Source of the DNA: Rhodospirillales bacterium
GTDB taxonomy: Bacteria > Pseudomonadota > Alphaproteobacteria > Micavibrionales > Micavibrionaceae
NCBI GenBank assembly: GCA_020638155.1
Contig: JACKJB010000004.1
Coordinates: forward strand, 142,810 to 206,809
Direction of reading: 5' to 3'
Length of the DNA stretch: 64,000 bases
Made by a program: the position numbers and the translations under genes. Under the pieces are notes generated by a model. The model was not told the DNA's origin, searched no databases, and was given only the letters and a program-made list of their open reading frames with translations. This document shows, one piece after another, positions 42,282 through 50,593 of this stretch (positions are counted from its first letter, which is position 1; the number at the start of each line of letters is the position of its first letter).

Positions 42282-43397
42282 TTAAACTTGTTTTTTGCTC
42301 TTGGCTTTGTTTTTCGCCGGTTTTTTATCGTCGTAATATGGACTTTGTTTGTATTTCATCAGGGCAAAGCTAATGAGCACCCCGGCAATCGCGGCAACCG
42401 GGACGGCGAGCAGCATACCGACAATGCCGAACAGGCTGCCGCCCGCCAGCAGCGCGAATAAAATCCACAGCGGATGCAGGCCGACACTATTGCCCAGTAA
42501 TTTAGGGGTCAGGAAATTCCCCTCGACAAACTGCCCGACCAGGAAAATTCCGGCGATGATTGCCACATACCCCCATTCCCCGGCCTGGAACCAGGCCACG
42601 ATAACGCTGACCAGCAGGCCGATGGTCGAACCGACCAGCGGGATAATCGACAGGATCCCGGCCATCAGCCCGATCAGGAAGCCGAATTTAAGGCCGGCGA
42701 CCGTCAGGGCAAGGGCGTAGATAATCGCCAGCGCGAACGCAACGCTGATCTGGCCGCGTACGAACCCGGCGATCTTGCCGTCGATCTGGCGCAGCAGGTC
42801 TTTGATCGTATCGTAACTGCCGCGCGGCAGCAGGTTATCAATCCATTTGGTCATCGCGGCCCATTCCTTCATCATGAAAAATGCGACAAGCGGGGTCAGC
42901 ACAACTGTCGAAACAAATCCGGCAAAAGCCTGCCCGCCATTGGCCAGCCCGCCCAGCAGGTTTGCTCCGACTTTAAGGGCTTTGCCGATATTGTTCTGTA
43001 GCGTTTCCTGGTAAGCGGCAAGATCGCCGTTGCCAAACCGCTCCTGCAGCCAGCCGATATAAGGGGCCAGCACTGCGGATAAATGATCGATATAGCCGGG
43101 CATCGCTTCGGCCAGCGTGGTGACTTCGCGGTAAAGCGTCGGGGTAATCAGCGCCAGCACCGTCAGCACAAACACGAAAAACAGCCCGAGGATCGATGCG
43201 GCGGCAATCCAGCGCGGTACTTTGCGGCGGCCGAGAAACTCGACCATCGGGTCAAGCAGGTACGCAATCGCCAGCCCCAGCACGAACGGCAGCAGGATAT
43301 CGCCGAACAGCCAGACAAAGCCGAGGAACAGGAAGAACGACCCGCCCCAGAAATACAGGTGATTACGGGCGGTTAATGCCGGGATTCTAGCGCTCAT
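42282..43397 (-). CDS. AI-2E/PerM-family membrane permease
   Basis: A 371-residue protein with about eight membrane segments. GLAIAYLLDPMVEFLGRRKV near the N-terminus, GFVRGQISVAFALAI and the late VEGNFLTPKLLGNSVGLHP are the family signature. Family members were linked to autoinducer-2 export or to ion antiport; the role here is unknown. The tail is a Lys-rich cytoplasmic segment. It lies between hdaA and the DUF2066 gene on one strand, probably in one operon. Confidence 0.92.
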   Translation of the reverse strand: MSARIPALTARNHLYFWGGSFFLFLGFVWLFGDILLPFVLGLAIAYLLDPMVEFLGRRKVPRWIAAASILGLFFVFVLTVLALITPTLYREVTTLAEAMPGYIDHLSAVLAPYIGWLQERFGNGDLAAYQETLQNNIGKALKVGANLLGGLANGGQAFAGFVSTVVLTPLVAFFMMKEWAAMTKWIDNLLPRGSYDTIKDLLRQIDGKIAGFVRGQISVAFALAIIYALALTVAGLKFGFLIGLMAGILSIIPLVGSTIGLLVSVIVAWFQAGEWGYVAIIAGIFLVGQFVEGNFLTPKLLGNSVGLHPLWILFALLAGGSLFGIVGMLLAVPVAAIAGVLISFALMKYKQSPYYDDKKPAKNKAKSKKQV

Positions 43398-43418
43398 GAA
43401 AGGGGGACCTTATCTTTA

Positions 43419-44648
43419 TCAATAGCGTTTATATTTGTTGAGATACAGCTCATACACCATCGCTGCCGGGGCGGGCTGCTGTCCCCAGCCGTAAGAGGCC
43501 GGCTGCGGCGTGGCATAATCGGTTTGCGGCGCGCCGAGTGTCATATCAAATTGCGACAGCGCGAGGCGCAGACGGTCTTCCGTGCCCTGGTATTTAAGTT
43601 CGACACGGGCTTCGCTCGGCTTAAGGGATAACAGCTTCACTTCATCAATACCGGAAACGCGTTTTAAGGCATTCTGGGTTTCGACCCATTCCTGCATCGA
43701 ACTGATCGGCACCCGGATCTGCAGGCTGCTATGCTGCATCGGGCTGACCATCGTCTGGCTTTTCCAGGCCTGTTGCAGGTTTTTACGGGCTGTTTTGACC
43801 GCGGTTTCAAAAATGTCGGCATCGCCGTCCTGCGGCACAATCGTCAGTTTGTTGGCGTATTCCGGGCTGCCCCGGTCCGTGCGGTATATCGTAATGTCGA
43901 TCCGGTCCGGCGGCAGCGCGGTATTCACGCCGGAGGCCGCGCCGCTGCTCCAGTGCGGGCTGGCCAGCATAATCATGGCCTCACCGGCATTATAGCGCAT
44001 CATCATGCTTTGCAGGTTATCGGGCTTGTAAGTCAGCGCTTCGTTATCGCTGATATCCGCGACGTCCTGCAAATCGCCGATCGGCACGATGACGGGCACC
44101 AGCCCCTGATAGGATTGCAGGCGGTTCCAGGCGGCCAGCCACGGATTGTCCCCGCCCCATAAAACGGTTTGCGCCCCCCACTGGTAAAACGGGATAACCA
44201 GAACAGGCTTGCTGCGGACATCGCTATAGGTCATGCCCTGCATATTCAGGTAGTTTCGAACCGCATCGTTTTTAAATCTGAAAATATAAGTGCCGATATA
44301 ACGGACGCTGGAAAGCTGCTCCTGCGTAATCTCGAAATCCTTAATCAGCGAGGAAATCACCGATACGGCGGGCAGGGTAAAGGAAGAGAGTTGCTGTTCG
44401 GATAAAAGGCGCTCGGCGAGCTGCTGGAACGCTTTCTGCTGGGCTTCGGCAAAAGCCTGCTCCCGCGCGGCGGCGGCGCTTTCTGCGGTGATATCGACGG
44501 CCACATCGCGGATGGTGAAGGCCGCATCGCTGTCCTGCGCCCATGCCTTGGGAAGCGCTGCTCCGGCAAAGACAAGCGTGAACAAGGCGAAACAAATCGC
44601 GTAAAAGACTGTACGCCGCTCCGTAAAAGGCTTATAAAATCTGGCCAT
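43419..44648 (-). CDS. DUF2066 secreted protein
   Basis: About 409 residues with a signal peptide (FALFTLVFAGAALPKAWAQ). The mature part starts with the DUF2066 pattern (TIRDVAVDITAESAAAAREQ, then AFQQLAERLL) and continues with SVRYIGTYIFRFKND and VLVIPFYQWG. The function of the family is not known. The ATG at 44648 has AGGGG six bases upstream; a GTG at 44654 is less likely. It is first in the run DUF2066-permease-hdaA and is divergent from purM with about 55 bp between. Confidence 0.88.
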   Translation of the reverse strand: MARFYKPFTERRTVFYAICFALFTLVFAGAALPKAWAQDSDAAFTIRDVAVDITAESAAAAREQAFAEAQQKAFQQLAERLLSEQQLSSFTLPAVSVISSLIKDFEITQEQLSSVRYIGTYIFRFKNDAVRNYLNMQGMTYSDVRSKPVLVIPFYQWGAQTVLWGGDNPWLAAWNRLQSYQGLVPVIVPIGDLQDVADISDNEALTYKPDNLQSMMMRYNAGEAMIMLASPHWSSGAASGVNTALPPDRIDITIYRTDRGSPEYANKLTIVPQDGDADIFETAVKTARKNLQQAWKSQTMVSPMQHSSLQIRVPISSMQEWVETQNALKRVSGIDEVKLLSLKPSEARVELKYQGTEDRLRLALSQFDMTLGAPQTDYATPQPASYGWGQQPAPAAMVYELYLNKYKRY

Positions 44649-44704
44649 AGGCACCCCTGCTTTTAAGCTATAAGCTTATATAGCGTTTTGATGAGGGATT
44701 CTCA

Positions 44705-45781
44705 ATGAAAGAAAGTGCATATAAACAAGCCGGTGTGGATATAGAGGCTGGCGCCGCCCTGGTCGAGCGGATCAAACCGCATGTCGCAAAGACAAAACGC
44801 AGCGGGGTTATGAGCGGCCTTGGCGGCTTTGGTGCCTTTTTCGATGTCAAACAGGCCGGGTTTAAAGACCCTGTGCTGGTTTCCTCGACCGACGGGGTTG
44901 GCACCAAGCTGAAAATCGCGATCGACAGCGGCAACCACGATTCGATCGGGATCGACCTTGTCGCGATGTGCGTCAATGACATCGTCGTGCAGGGGGCTGA
45001 GCCGCTATTTTTCCTCGATTATTTTGCGACCGGCAAGCTGGATAACGATACGGCGGAAACGGTGATTAAAGGCATTGCGCAGGGCTGCGAAATCGCGGGC
45101 TGCGCGCTGGTCGGCGGGGAAACTGCTGAAATGCCCGGTATGTATGGCGCGGGCGATTACGATCTTGCCGGCTTTACCGTCGGCGCTGCCGAGCGCGATG
45201 CGGTGATTACCGGTGATGATATCGCTCCCGGCGATGTGATTTTGGGCCTGGCTTCAAGCGGGCCGCATTCTAACGGGTACAGTCTCGTGCGCCGTCTTGC
45301 CGAAAAACATGACTATGACGCTCCCGCCCCGTTTGCGGCGGATATGAGCCTGGGGCAGGCCTTGCTGGTCCCGACGCGGATCTATGTGAAGCCGCTGCTC
45401 GCGGCGCTGGCGCATAAGGATGGCGCCGGGAAAGCGGTGATTCGCGGTATGGCGCATATTACCGGCGGCGGGCTGCTCGAAAATATTCCGCGGGTGCTTC
45501 CCGAAAACTGTATGGCGGTGCTGGATGCGGCAAGCTGGCCGTTACCGCCGGTCTTTAGCTGGCTGGCGCAGCAGGGCGAAGTATCGGCGACCGATATGGC
45601 CCTGACCTTTAATTGTGGCATCGGCATGGCGGTGATCTGTGCGCAAGAGGGCGTGCAGGCCGTGCGCCAGACGCTCGAAGCGCAGGGCGAAACCGTTTAT
45701 GACATTGGCCGGATTGCCCCGAAAAGCGGGGAGGAGGCCATCACCATCGCCGATATGGAGCAGGCATGGCGGCAAAGCTGA
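44705..45781 (+). CDS. purM: Phosphoribosylformylglycinamidine cyclo-ligase
   Basis: A 358-residue purine enzyme that closes the imidazole ring (FGAM to AIR) with ATP. VSSTDGVGTKLKIAID, DLVAMCVNDIVVQGAEPLFF, GGETAEMPGMY and GLASSGPHSNGYSLVR are the family motifs. The length is normal. purN overlaps its end by 16 bp, the standard purMN pair. Confidence 0.97.
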   Translation: MKESAYKQAGVDIEAGAALVERIKPHVAKTKRSGVMSGLGGFGAFFDVKQAGFKDPVLVSSTDGVGTKLKIAIDSGNHDSIGIDLVAMCVNDIVVQGAEPLFFLDYFATGKLDNDTAETVIKGIAQGCEIAGCALVGGETAEMPGMYGAGDYDLAGFTVGAAERDAVITGDDIAPGDVILGLASSGPHSNGYSLVRRLAEKHDYDAPAPFAADMSLGQALLVPTRIYVKPLLAALAHKDGAGKAVIRGMAHITGGGLLENIPRVLPENCMAVLDAASWPLPPVFSWLAQQGEVSATDMALTFNCGIGMAVICAQEGVQAVRQTLEAQGETVYDIGRIAPKSGEEAITIADMEQAWRQS

Positions 45782-46383
45782 ACCTTGCCGTACTGATCTC
45801 CGGCCGGGGCAGCAACATGCAGGCCCTGATCGAGGCCTGTAAGGCAGACGATTTCCCCGCCAGGGTGGCGCTGGTCCTGTCAAACCGCCCGGATGCCGGG
45901 GGCCTGCAAATCGCGCAGGATGCCGGGATACAAACCGCAAGCGTCGATCACAAAGCCTATGACAGCAAAGCCGCCTTCGAGGGGGCGCTGCAGGATGTTT
46001 TAAGCAGCCATGAGATCGACCTGATCTGCCTGGCCGGGTTTATGCGGCTGCTCAGCGCGGACTTCATCGGCCGCTGGCCGGATCAAATCATCAATATCCA
46101 TCCCTCGCTGCTGCCGGCCTATAAAGGGCTTGATACCCACGCCCGCGCGATTGCCGACGGCGCGGTCGAAGCCGGATGCACGGTTCATGTCGTGATCCCG
46201 GAAATGGATGCCGGGCCGGTGATCCTGCAGAAAAAAGTCCCGGTTCTCGCCGGTGATACGCCGGATGCGCTCGCCGCAAGGGTGCTGGCGCAGGAGCATG
46301 CCGCCTATCCCGAAGCGGTGCGGGCGATTGGGGACGGGCGCATCAGACTGGTTGACGGCAGCGTCAAAATTCTGGAAGAATAG
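45766..46383 (+). CDS. purN: Phosphoribosylglycinamide formyltransferase
   Basis: A 205-residue enzyme that moves a formyl group from 10-formyl-THF to GAR. LISGRGSNMQALIEA binds the phosphate of GAR; the active-site block is INIHPSLLPAYKGLDTHARA, with Asn, His and, in EMDAGPVI, Asp. It overlaps purM, so translation is likely coupled. Confidence 0.97.
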   Translation: MAAKLNLAVLISGRGSNMQALIEACKADDFPARVALVLSNRPDAGGLQIAQDAGIQTASVDHKAYDSKAAFEGALQDVLSSHEIDLICLAGFMRLLSADFIGRWPDQIINIHPSLLPAYKGLDTHARAIADGAVEAGCTVHVVIPEMDAGPVILQKKVPVLAGDTPDALAARVLAQEHAAYPEAVRAIGDGRIRLVDGSVKILEE

Positions 46384-46426
46384 AGCGCTGAACATAGAAT
46401 AATTACGCATCACGGAGATAAACATT

Positions 46427-46570
46427 ATGGGTGGTACCGTTAATAACCAGGCCGATCCGAAAGAAACACAAAATGCCCTGAATATGTGGCATGGATTCAC
46501 CAAAGTCATGACCTGGGGCGTCATTGGTGTTGCTGCCCTGCTCCTGTTGATGCTGATCTTCGTTTACTAG
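46427..46570 (+). CDS. Small membrane protein, aa3-type cytochrome c oxidase subunit IV-like
   Basis: A 47-residue protein (ATG 46427, stop 46568-46570) with GGAG about ten bases upstream. The polar front (MGGTVNNQADPKETQNALNM) is followed by WHGFTKVMTWGVIGVAALLL and one membrane helix. This matches the short subunit IV family of alphaproteobacterial aa3 oxidases, whose members often lie away from the main oxidase genes. It follows purN by 43 bp and is followed by a perfect 8-bp inverted repeat (CAAAGAGT 46586-46593 / ACTCTTTG 46599-46606). Confidence 0.75.
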   Translation: MGGTVNNQADPKETQNALNMWHGFTKVMTWGVIGVAALLLLMLIFVY

Positions 46571-46585
46571 ACCAGGCTGTACACA

Positions 46586-46606
46586 CAAAGAGTCAGTAAC
46601 TCTTTG
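46586..46606. terminator. Perfect inverted repeat after the small membrane protein gene
   Basis: CAAAGAGT (46586-46593), loop CAGTA, ACTCTTTG (46599-46606). There is no T-run after the stem on the plus strand, so it may be a factor-assisted terminator or an operator of the kinase gene downstream. Confidence 0.4.
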
Positions 46607-46722
46607 AAAAAATTCACGAAGCGGCGCCCGTATTTTCACGTTTCTGTAACTATTTCCCGGCAATATATCCCTTATAAAGTGGGGATAAATGACTGTGCAC
46701 AGAAACGGTCGTCTTTAGGCGC

Positions 46723-49700
46723 ATGAAAACTATTTGTTTGAAAAATAACAGAAATCTCTCTTTGTCAGCGCGGGTGATGCGAATGGCCGTGCTGGTGACG
46801 GCGGCTTTTGTCTTCCTGATAGCCGGCCCGGTCCGGGCACAAACCAAGGATTTTACCTCTTATTTACAGCTCCATGACGAGCAGTCTGTTTTTGGCTTTA
46901 AAGATCATATGTACGTCACCCGCGATCCCGGTAAACCGCTGAATTTTGAAAATTACCGGACATTTATCGAGCGGCATATGGCAGGAAATCATGGCTCTGT
47001 CGCCGAGCATGACATCCTGAATCTCGGAACCGGGAACGATCCTTACTGGATAATCCTGGCGGTCGATAACCGCAGCTGGACGGATAGATGGGTACTGTCT
47101 TTCGGGGATTATATGGACGGGCAGGTCGGGCTGCTGGAGGAATTATTCATTTACGATCATGCGTCTAAAAAAACATATATTAACACTATAAAATCAGGCA
47201 ATAACCCCTACGTGAAAACCAGTATTCTCAGCGGCCATGCGCTTAATCTTGAAATTCCCCGCAACCAGAAAACGTTGATCTTTCTCTATGTCGTGCCCAA
47301 GCCCGGCATGCCGGTGACGCTGGTACCCCGCATTATGACGGAAAATGCCTATGCCGGGCGCGTCTTTAGCGCGTTTAGCCCCAGTCTGCTGCTGAACCTG
47401 TTTTTTATGATGATGATCGGGGTTTTCCTGGCGACGATCCTCTATCGCCAGATGTGGCATGCTGCTTTTGGGATATTATATTATCTCGCTCTGCTGACAT
47501 TGTTTCGTTACCACAATGATGTCATCCAGGTTGATATGGCGATATCCGGTCGTCTGCCGGGCCTGTTTTTCAATGTCAGCGTTGTTTTTGGTCTGCTTGT
47601 GACCAAGTTTTTTCTAGGGATCGGCAGGATGCAGCGGATGCAAAATAACTTGCTGATCGGATTTTCCGTTCTGTTGCCGGTCACAGGAATGCTGGCAGCA
47701 TTCGTGTTGCCGCCGACCGGGATAATCTATCTGGCCCTGATGTTCGTTCCGCCTGTGGTGGCGATTTTGTTCTCTTTCCTGCTCTCCCTTGCTTTTGGAT
47801 ATAATCAGCAAGGGGAAGGCTACCAGCTGGCAGCCGGCTGGTTTGCCGTGCTGGCGGGGGTGGCAATGACCTCTGTCGGTCTGAGCACATTTTTTCCCCC
47901 GCAGGTAATCCTGCTTGATGCTTACTGGTACGGGCTTGTCATTCAGGGGCTGTTTTTGATTGCGGCGCTTACCGCCAGAGTTATGTTTGAAGACCGGATC
48001 CAGCAGCGCGTATTCCAGGAAAAGCAGGCAGATCAGGAGTCTGTCGCTGCGATTATGGCGTCCAAGGAAGGATCTGAGAATGCCCGACTCATGCGGATGA
48101 TCGAACATGAACGCCAGGTCATGAACGAACTGCGCGAGCGGGAAAACCAGCAAAATGAAGCGATGCGGAAAGCCAAGGAAGAGGCTGATCTTGCCAATAA
48201 CGCCAAATCCGCTTTCCTGGCTGTGGTTAGCCATGAAATCCGTACACCGATGAACGGGATCATGGGGATGGTGCGCCTGCTGCAGGAAACAAAACTGGAT
48301 AAAGACCAGAAACAATATTCCCAGACGATCCAGGATTCCGGTGAAGCGATGGTCTCATTGCTGAACGATATTCTTGATTTTGAGAAAATCGAAAGCGGCA
48401 AAATGGATCTGGAGCATATCGATTTTGACCTGCATCGCCTGATCCATGGCGTCAAAACGCTGATGTCCGGTCATGCAGAGACCAAGAAGATTTATCTTAA
48501 GGTTGATCTTGGGGAATCGATCCCGCGTTATGTGATCGGTGATCCGGTGCGGCTGCGGCAGGTGATCCTTAATTTGTGCGGGAACTCGATCAAATTTACC
48601 GGCGAGGGCGGCGTGACGATCCGGGTTCAGCCGGATAAAGTGCGGGGCGGCGGTACCGGAGCGCATCGTATCCGTTTCTCGATCGAGGATACCGGGGTCG
48701 GGATTTCAAAAGAAGCGCAGAAAAACCTGTTTAACCCGTTTACGCAGGCCGATTCCGCAGTATCCCGGAAATTTGGCGGGACCGGGCTGGGGCTGGCCAT
48801 TTCCCAGAAACTGATCGAAGCCATGGGCGGAAAGATTGAAATTGATAGCACCGAAGGGCACGGCAGTACCTTCTTCTTCACCCTGCTGCTGGAAGAAGGC
48901 AGTGCTGAGGCTGTCGAACGGGCTGCTGCTTCCGGTGCGATCCAGTCTAAACCTGCGCAGGCTCTGAAAATCCTGATCGTGGAAGATAACGAGATCAACC
49001 AGAAACTGATGAAAGAGCTGGTGGACCGGATGGGCCATGAGACACAGGTCGCCGGGTCGGGCGAAGAGGCTTTGGAAATTATTGCCGGTCATGATTTCGA
49101 TATGGTGCTGATGGATATTGAGTTGCCGGGGCTGTCCGGTATGGGCACAACCAAGGCGATCCGGGCCAGCGATAACCCGGATAAAGCCCGCCTGCCGGTG
49201 ATCGCCATGACCGGGAATGTGCGCGATGAAGATGTGCGCCAATGTTATGCCGCGAATATGAACGGCCATCTGGCCAAACCGATCGATCCCAAACGCCTTA
49301 AGGAACAGATATCAAAGGTTACGGAAGGAACGCTCGATAACCCGGTAGATGTGACCGAGGAAAAACGGGACCAGCACACCAAAATCACGCAACTGAATAT
49401 CGGCAACGAACAATTCGGCGTTAAACAGGATAAGAATATCGAACTGCTGGAGGACGAGGAAGATGAAGCCATAAATCCGGATGAAACGGAGCACGGCGAT
49501 GGCGACCTGGATGATGAGGTTGTATTGGTTGAGCCCGGTCCGGATAGCGGTCCGGCAGCGGTGCTACCGGATGATATTGCGCCGATCCATGCGCTGGCGA
49601 TGCAGACATCGGTTCCCGGCGCGTTTGCCGATATTGAAGACGAAGAAGAATTCGACAGCTTTGAAGAAGCCATTCTTCACGACGAAACCAGGGCCGAAGG

Positions 49701-50046
49701 ACATGTGTTCGATCCGCTGATGCTGGAAAGCCTGCGTAGTACGCTGGGATCAGAACGGCTGGATGACATGATCGGCGATATGCTGGATAAAGCGGACGAG
49801 ATTTTAGAAAATATGGTCAGGGCATCGGAAAGCAACGATATTACGGCTGCCGCCGCCCGTGCCCATGAGCTCAAAGGCATGGCCGGGAATTTCGGGCTGG
49901 TGGAAATCAAAAATCTTGCCGCCGAAGCGGAAGTCATTGCCAAGGATAAGCAGGGCGACGGGCTGGCCATGGCGCTGGAAGGGTTCCCCGCAGCGCATAA
50001 CAGGGCCCGTGAGGCCCTGCAGCAATGGATACATTCCGGGGCTTAA
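46723..50046 (+). CDS. Hybrid sensor histidine kinase: DISM sensor, HisKA, HATPase, receiver, Hpt
   Basis: A 1107-residue four-step phosphorelay protein. Signal peptide to about 39 (FLIAGPVRA), a periplasmic 7TMR-DISMED2-type domain (about 45-200), and a seven-helix membrane block (about 220-425). A coiled coil leads into HisKA with H504 (VSHEIRTPMNGIMGM), then the ATPase (NLCGNSIKFT, DTGVGI, GTGLGLAIS). The receiver has D798 (MVLMDIELPGLSG). A long acidic linker (about 880-975) precedes an Hpt domain with H1048 (AHELKGMAGNFG). DISM sensors are thought to bind carbohydrates or small ligands. The partner response regulator is not adjacent; SixA at 41 kb could dephosphorylate the Hpt. Confidence 0.93.
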   Translation: MKTICLKNNRNLSLSARVMRMAVLVTAAFVFLIAGPVRAQTKDFTSYLQLHDEQSVFGFKDHMYVTRDPGKPLNFENYRTFIERHMAGNHGSVAEHDILNLGTGNDPYWIILAVDNRSWTDRWVLSFGDYMDGQVGLLEELFIYDHASKKTYINTIKSGNNPYVKTSILSGHALNLEIPRNQKTLIFLYVVPKPGMPVTLVPRIMTENAYAGRVFSAFSPSLLLNLFFMMMIGVFLATILYRQMWHAAFGILYYLALLTLFRYHNDVIQVDMAISGRLPGLFFNVSVVFGLLVTKFFLGIGRMQRMQNNLLIGFSVLLPVTGMLAAFVLPPTGIIYLALMFVPPVVAILFSFLLSLAFGYNQQGEGYQLAAGWFAVLAGVAMTSVGLSTFFPPQVILLDAYWYGLVIQGLFLIAALTARVMFEDRIQQRVFQEKQADQESVAAIMASKEGSENARLMRMIEHERQVMNELRERENQQNEAMRKAKEEADLANNAKSAFLAVVSHEIRTPMNGIMGMVRLLQETKLDKDQKQYSQTIQDSGEAMVSLLNDILDFEKIESGKMDLEHIDFDLHRLIHGVKTLMSGHAETKKIYLKVDLGESIPRYVIGDPVRLRQVILNLCGNSIKFTGEGGVTIRVQPDKVRGGGTGAHRIRFSIEDTGVGISKEAQKNLFNPFTQADSAVSRKFGGTGLGLAISQKLIEAMGGKIEIDSTEGHGSTFFFTLLLEEGSAEAVERAAASGAIQSKPAQALKILIVEDNEINQKLMKELVDRMGHETQVAGSGEEALEIIAGHDFDMVLMDIELPGLSGMGTTKAIRASDNPDKARLPVIAMTGNVRDEDVRQCYAANMNGHLAKPIDPKRLKEQISKVTEGTLDNPVDVTEEKRDQHTKITQLNIGNEQFGVKQDKNIELLEDEEDEAINPDETEHGDGDLDDEVVLVEPGPDSGPAAVLPDDIAPIHALAMQTSVPGAFADIEDEEEFDSFEEAILHDETRAEGHVFDPLMLESLRSTLGSERLDDMIGDMLDKADEILENMVRASESNDITAAAARAHELKGMAGNFGLVEIKNLAAEAEVIAKDKQGDGLAMALEGFPAAHNRAREALQQWIHSGA

Positions 50047-50063
50047 AGACGCCCGTAGAAAGA

Positions 50064-50489
50064 TTAGCCAACCAGCTCAATCTCGCTAAAGAAGAAATCA
50101 ATTTCGCGCTCGGCGTTTTCAGAGCTGTCCGATCCGTGGACCGAGTTCGCCCCGATATTTTCGGCATATTCGGCGCGGATCGTTCCGGGCTCGGCGTTTG
50201 CCGGGTTGGTGTTGCCCATGACATCGCGGTATTTCGCAACGGCTTCATCGCCTTCTAAAACCTGGACGACTACCGGTCCGGAGGTCATAAATTCGACCAG
50301 CTCGCCGTAAAACGGGCGCTCTTTGTGAACGTCATAAAATTTACCGGCCTGGTCCTGTGTCAGGGAAATCCGTTTCTGCGCGATGATACGCAGGCCGTTT
50401 TCCTCAATTTTCATGTTGATCGCCCCGGTCAGATTCCGGCGGGTCGCGTCCGGCTTGATAATTGACAATGTCCGTTGTGTTGTCATCAT
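50064..50489 (-). CDS. ndk: Nucleoside diphosphate kinase
   Basis: A 141-residue enzyme that balances NTP pools. TLSIIKPDATRRNLTGAI opens the protein and the catalytic His is in SVHGSDSSENAEREI. The length is typical. It converges with the hybrid kinase gene with 17 bp between stops, and lies about 105 bp after alaS on the same strand. Confidence 0.97.
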   Translation of the reverse strand: MMTTQRTLSIIKPDATRRNLTGAINMKIEENGLRIIAQKRISLTQDQAGKFYDVHKERPFYGELVEFMTSGPVVVQVLEGDEAVAKYRDVMGNTNPANAEPGTIRAEYAENIGANSVHGSDSSENAEREIDFFFSEIELVG

Positions 50490-50593
50490 TCTACTCCGTT
50501 TTTTAAAAGCCTGTCTTATTGCTCTTTGGGACTTGGGTTATATCCGGCCTTAGCACAGGATGCAACAACAAAGAATCATTGCATCATAATGCG

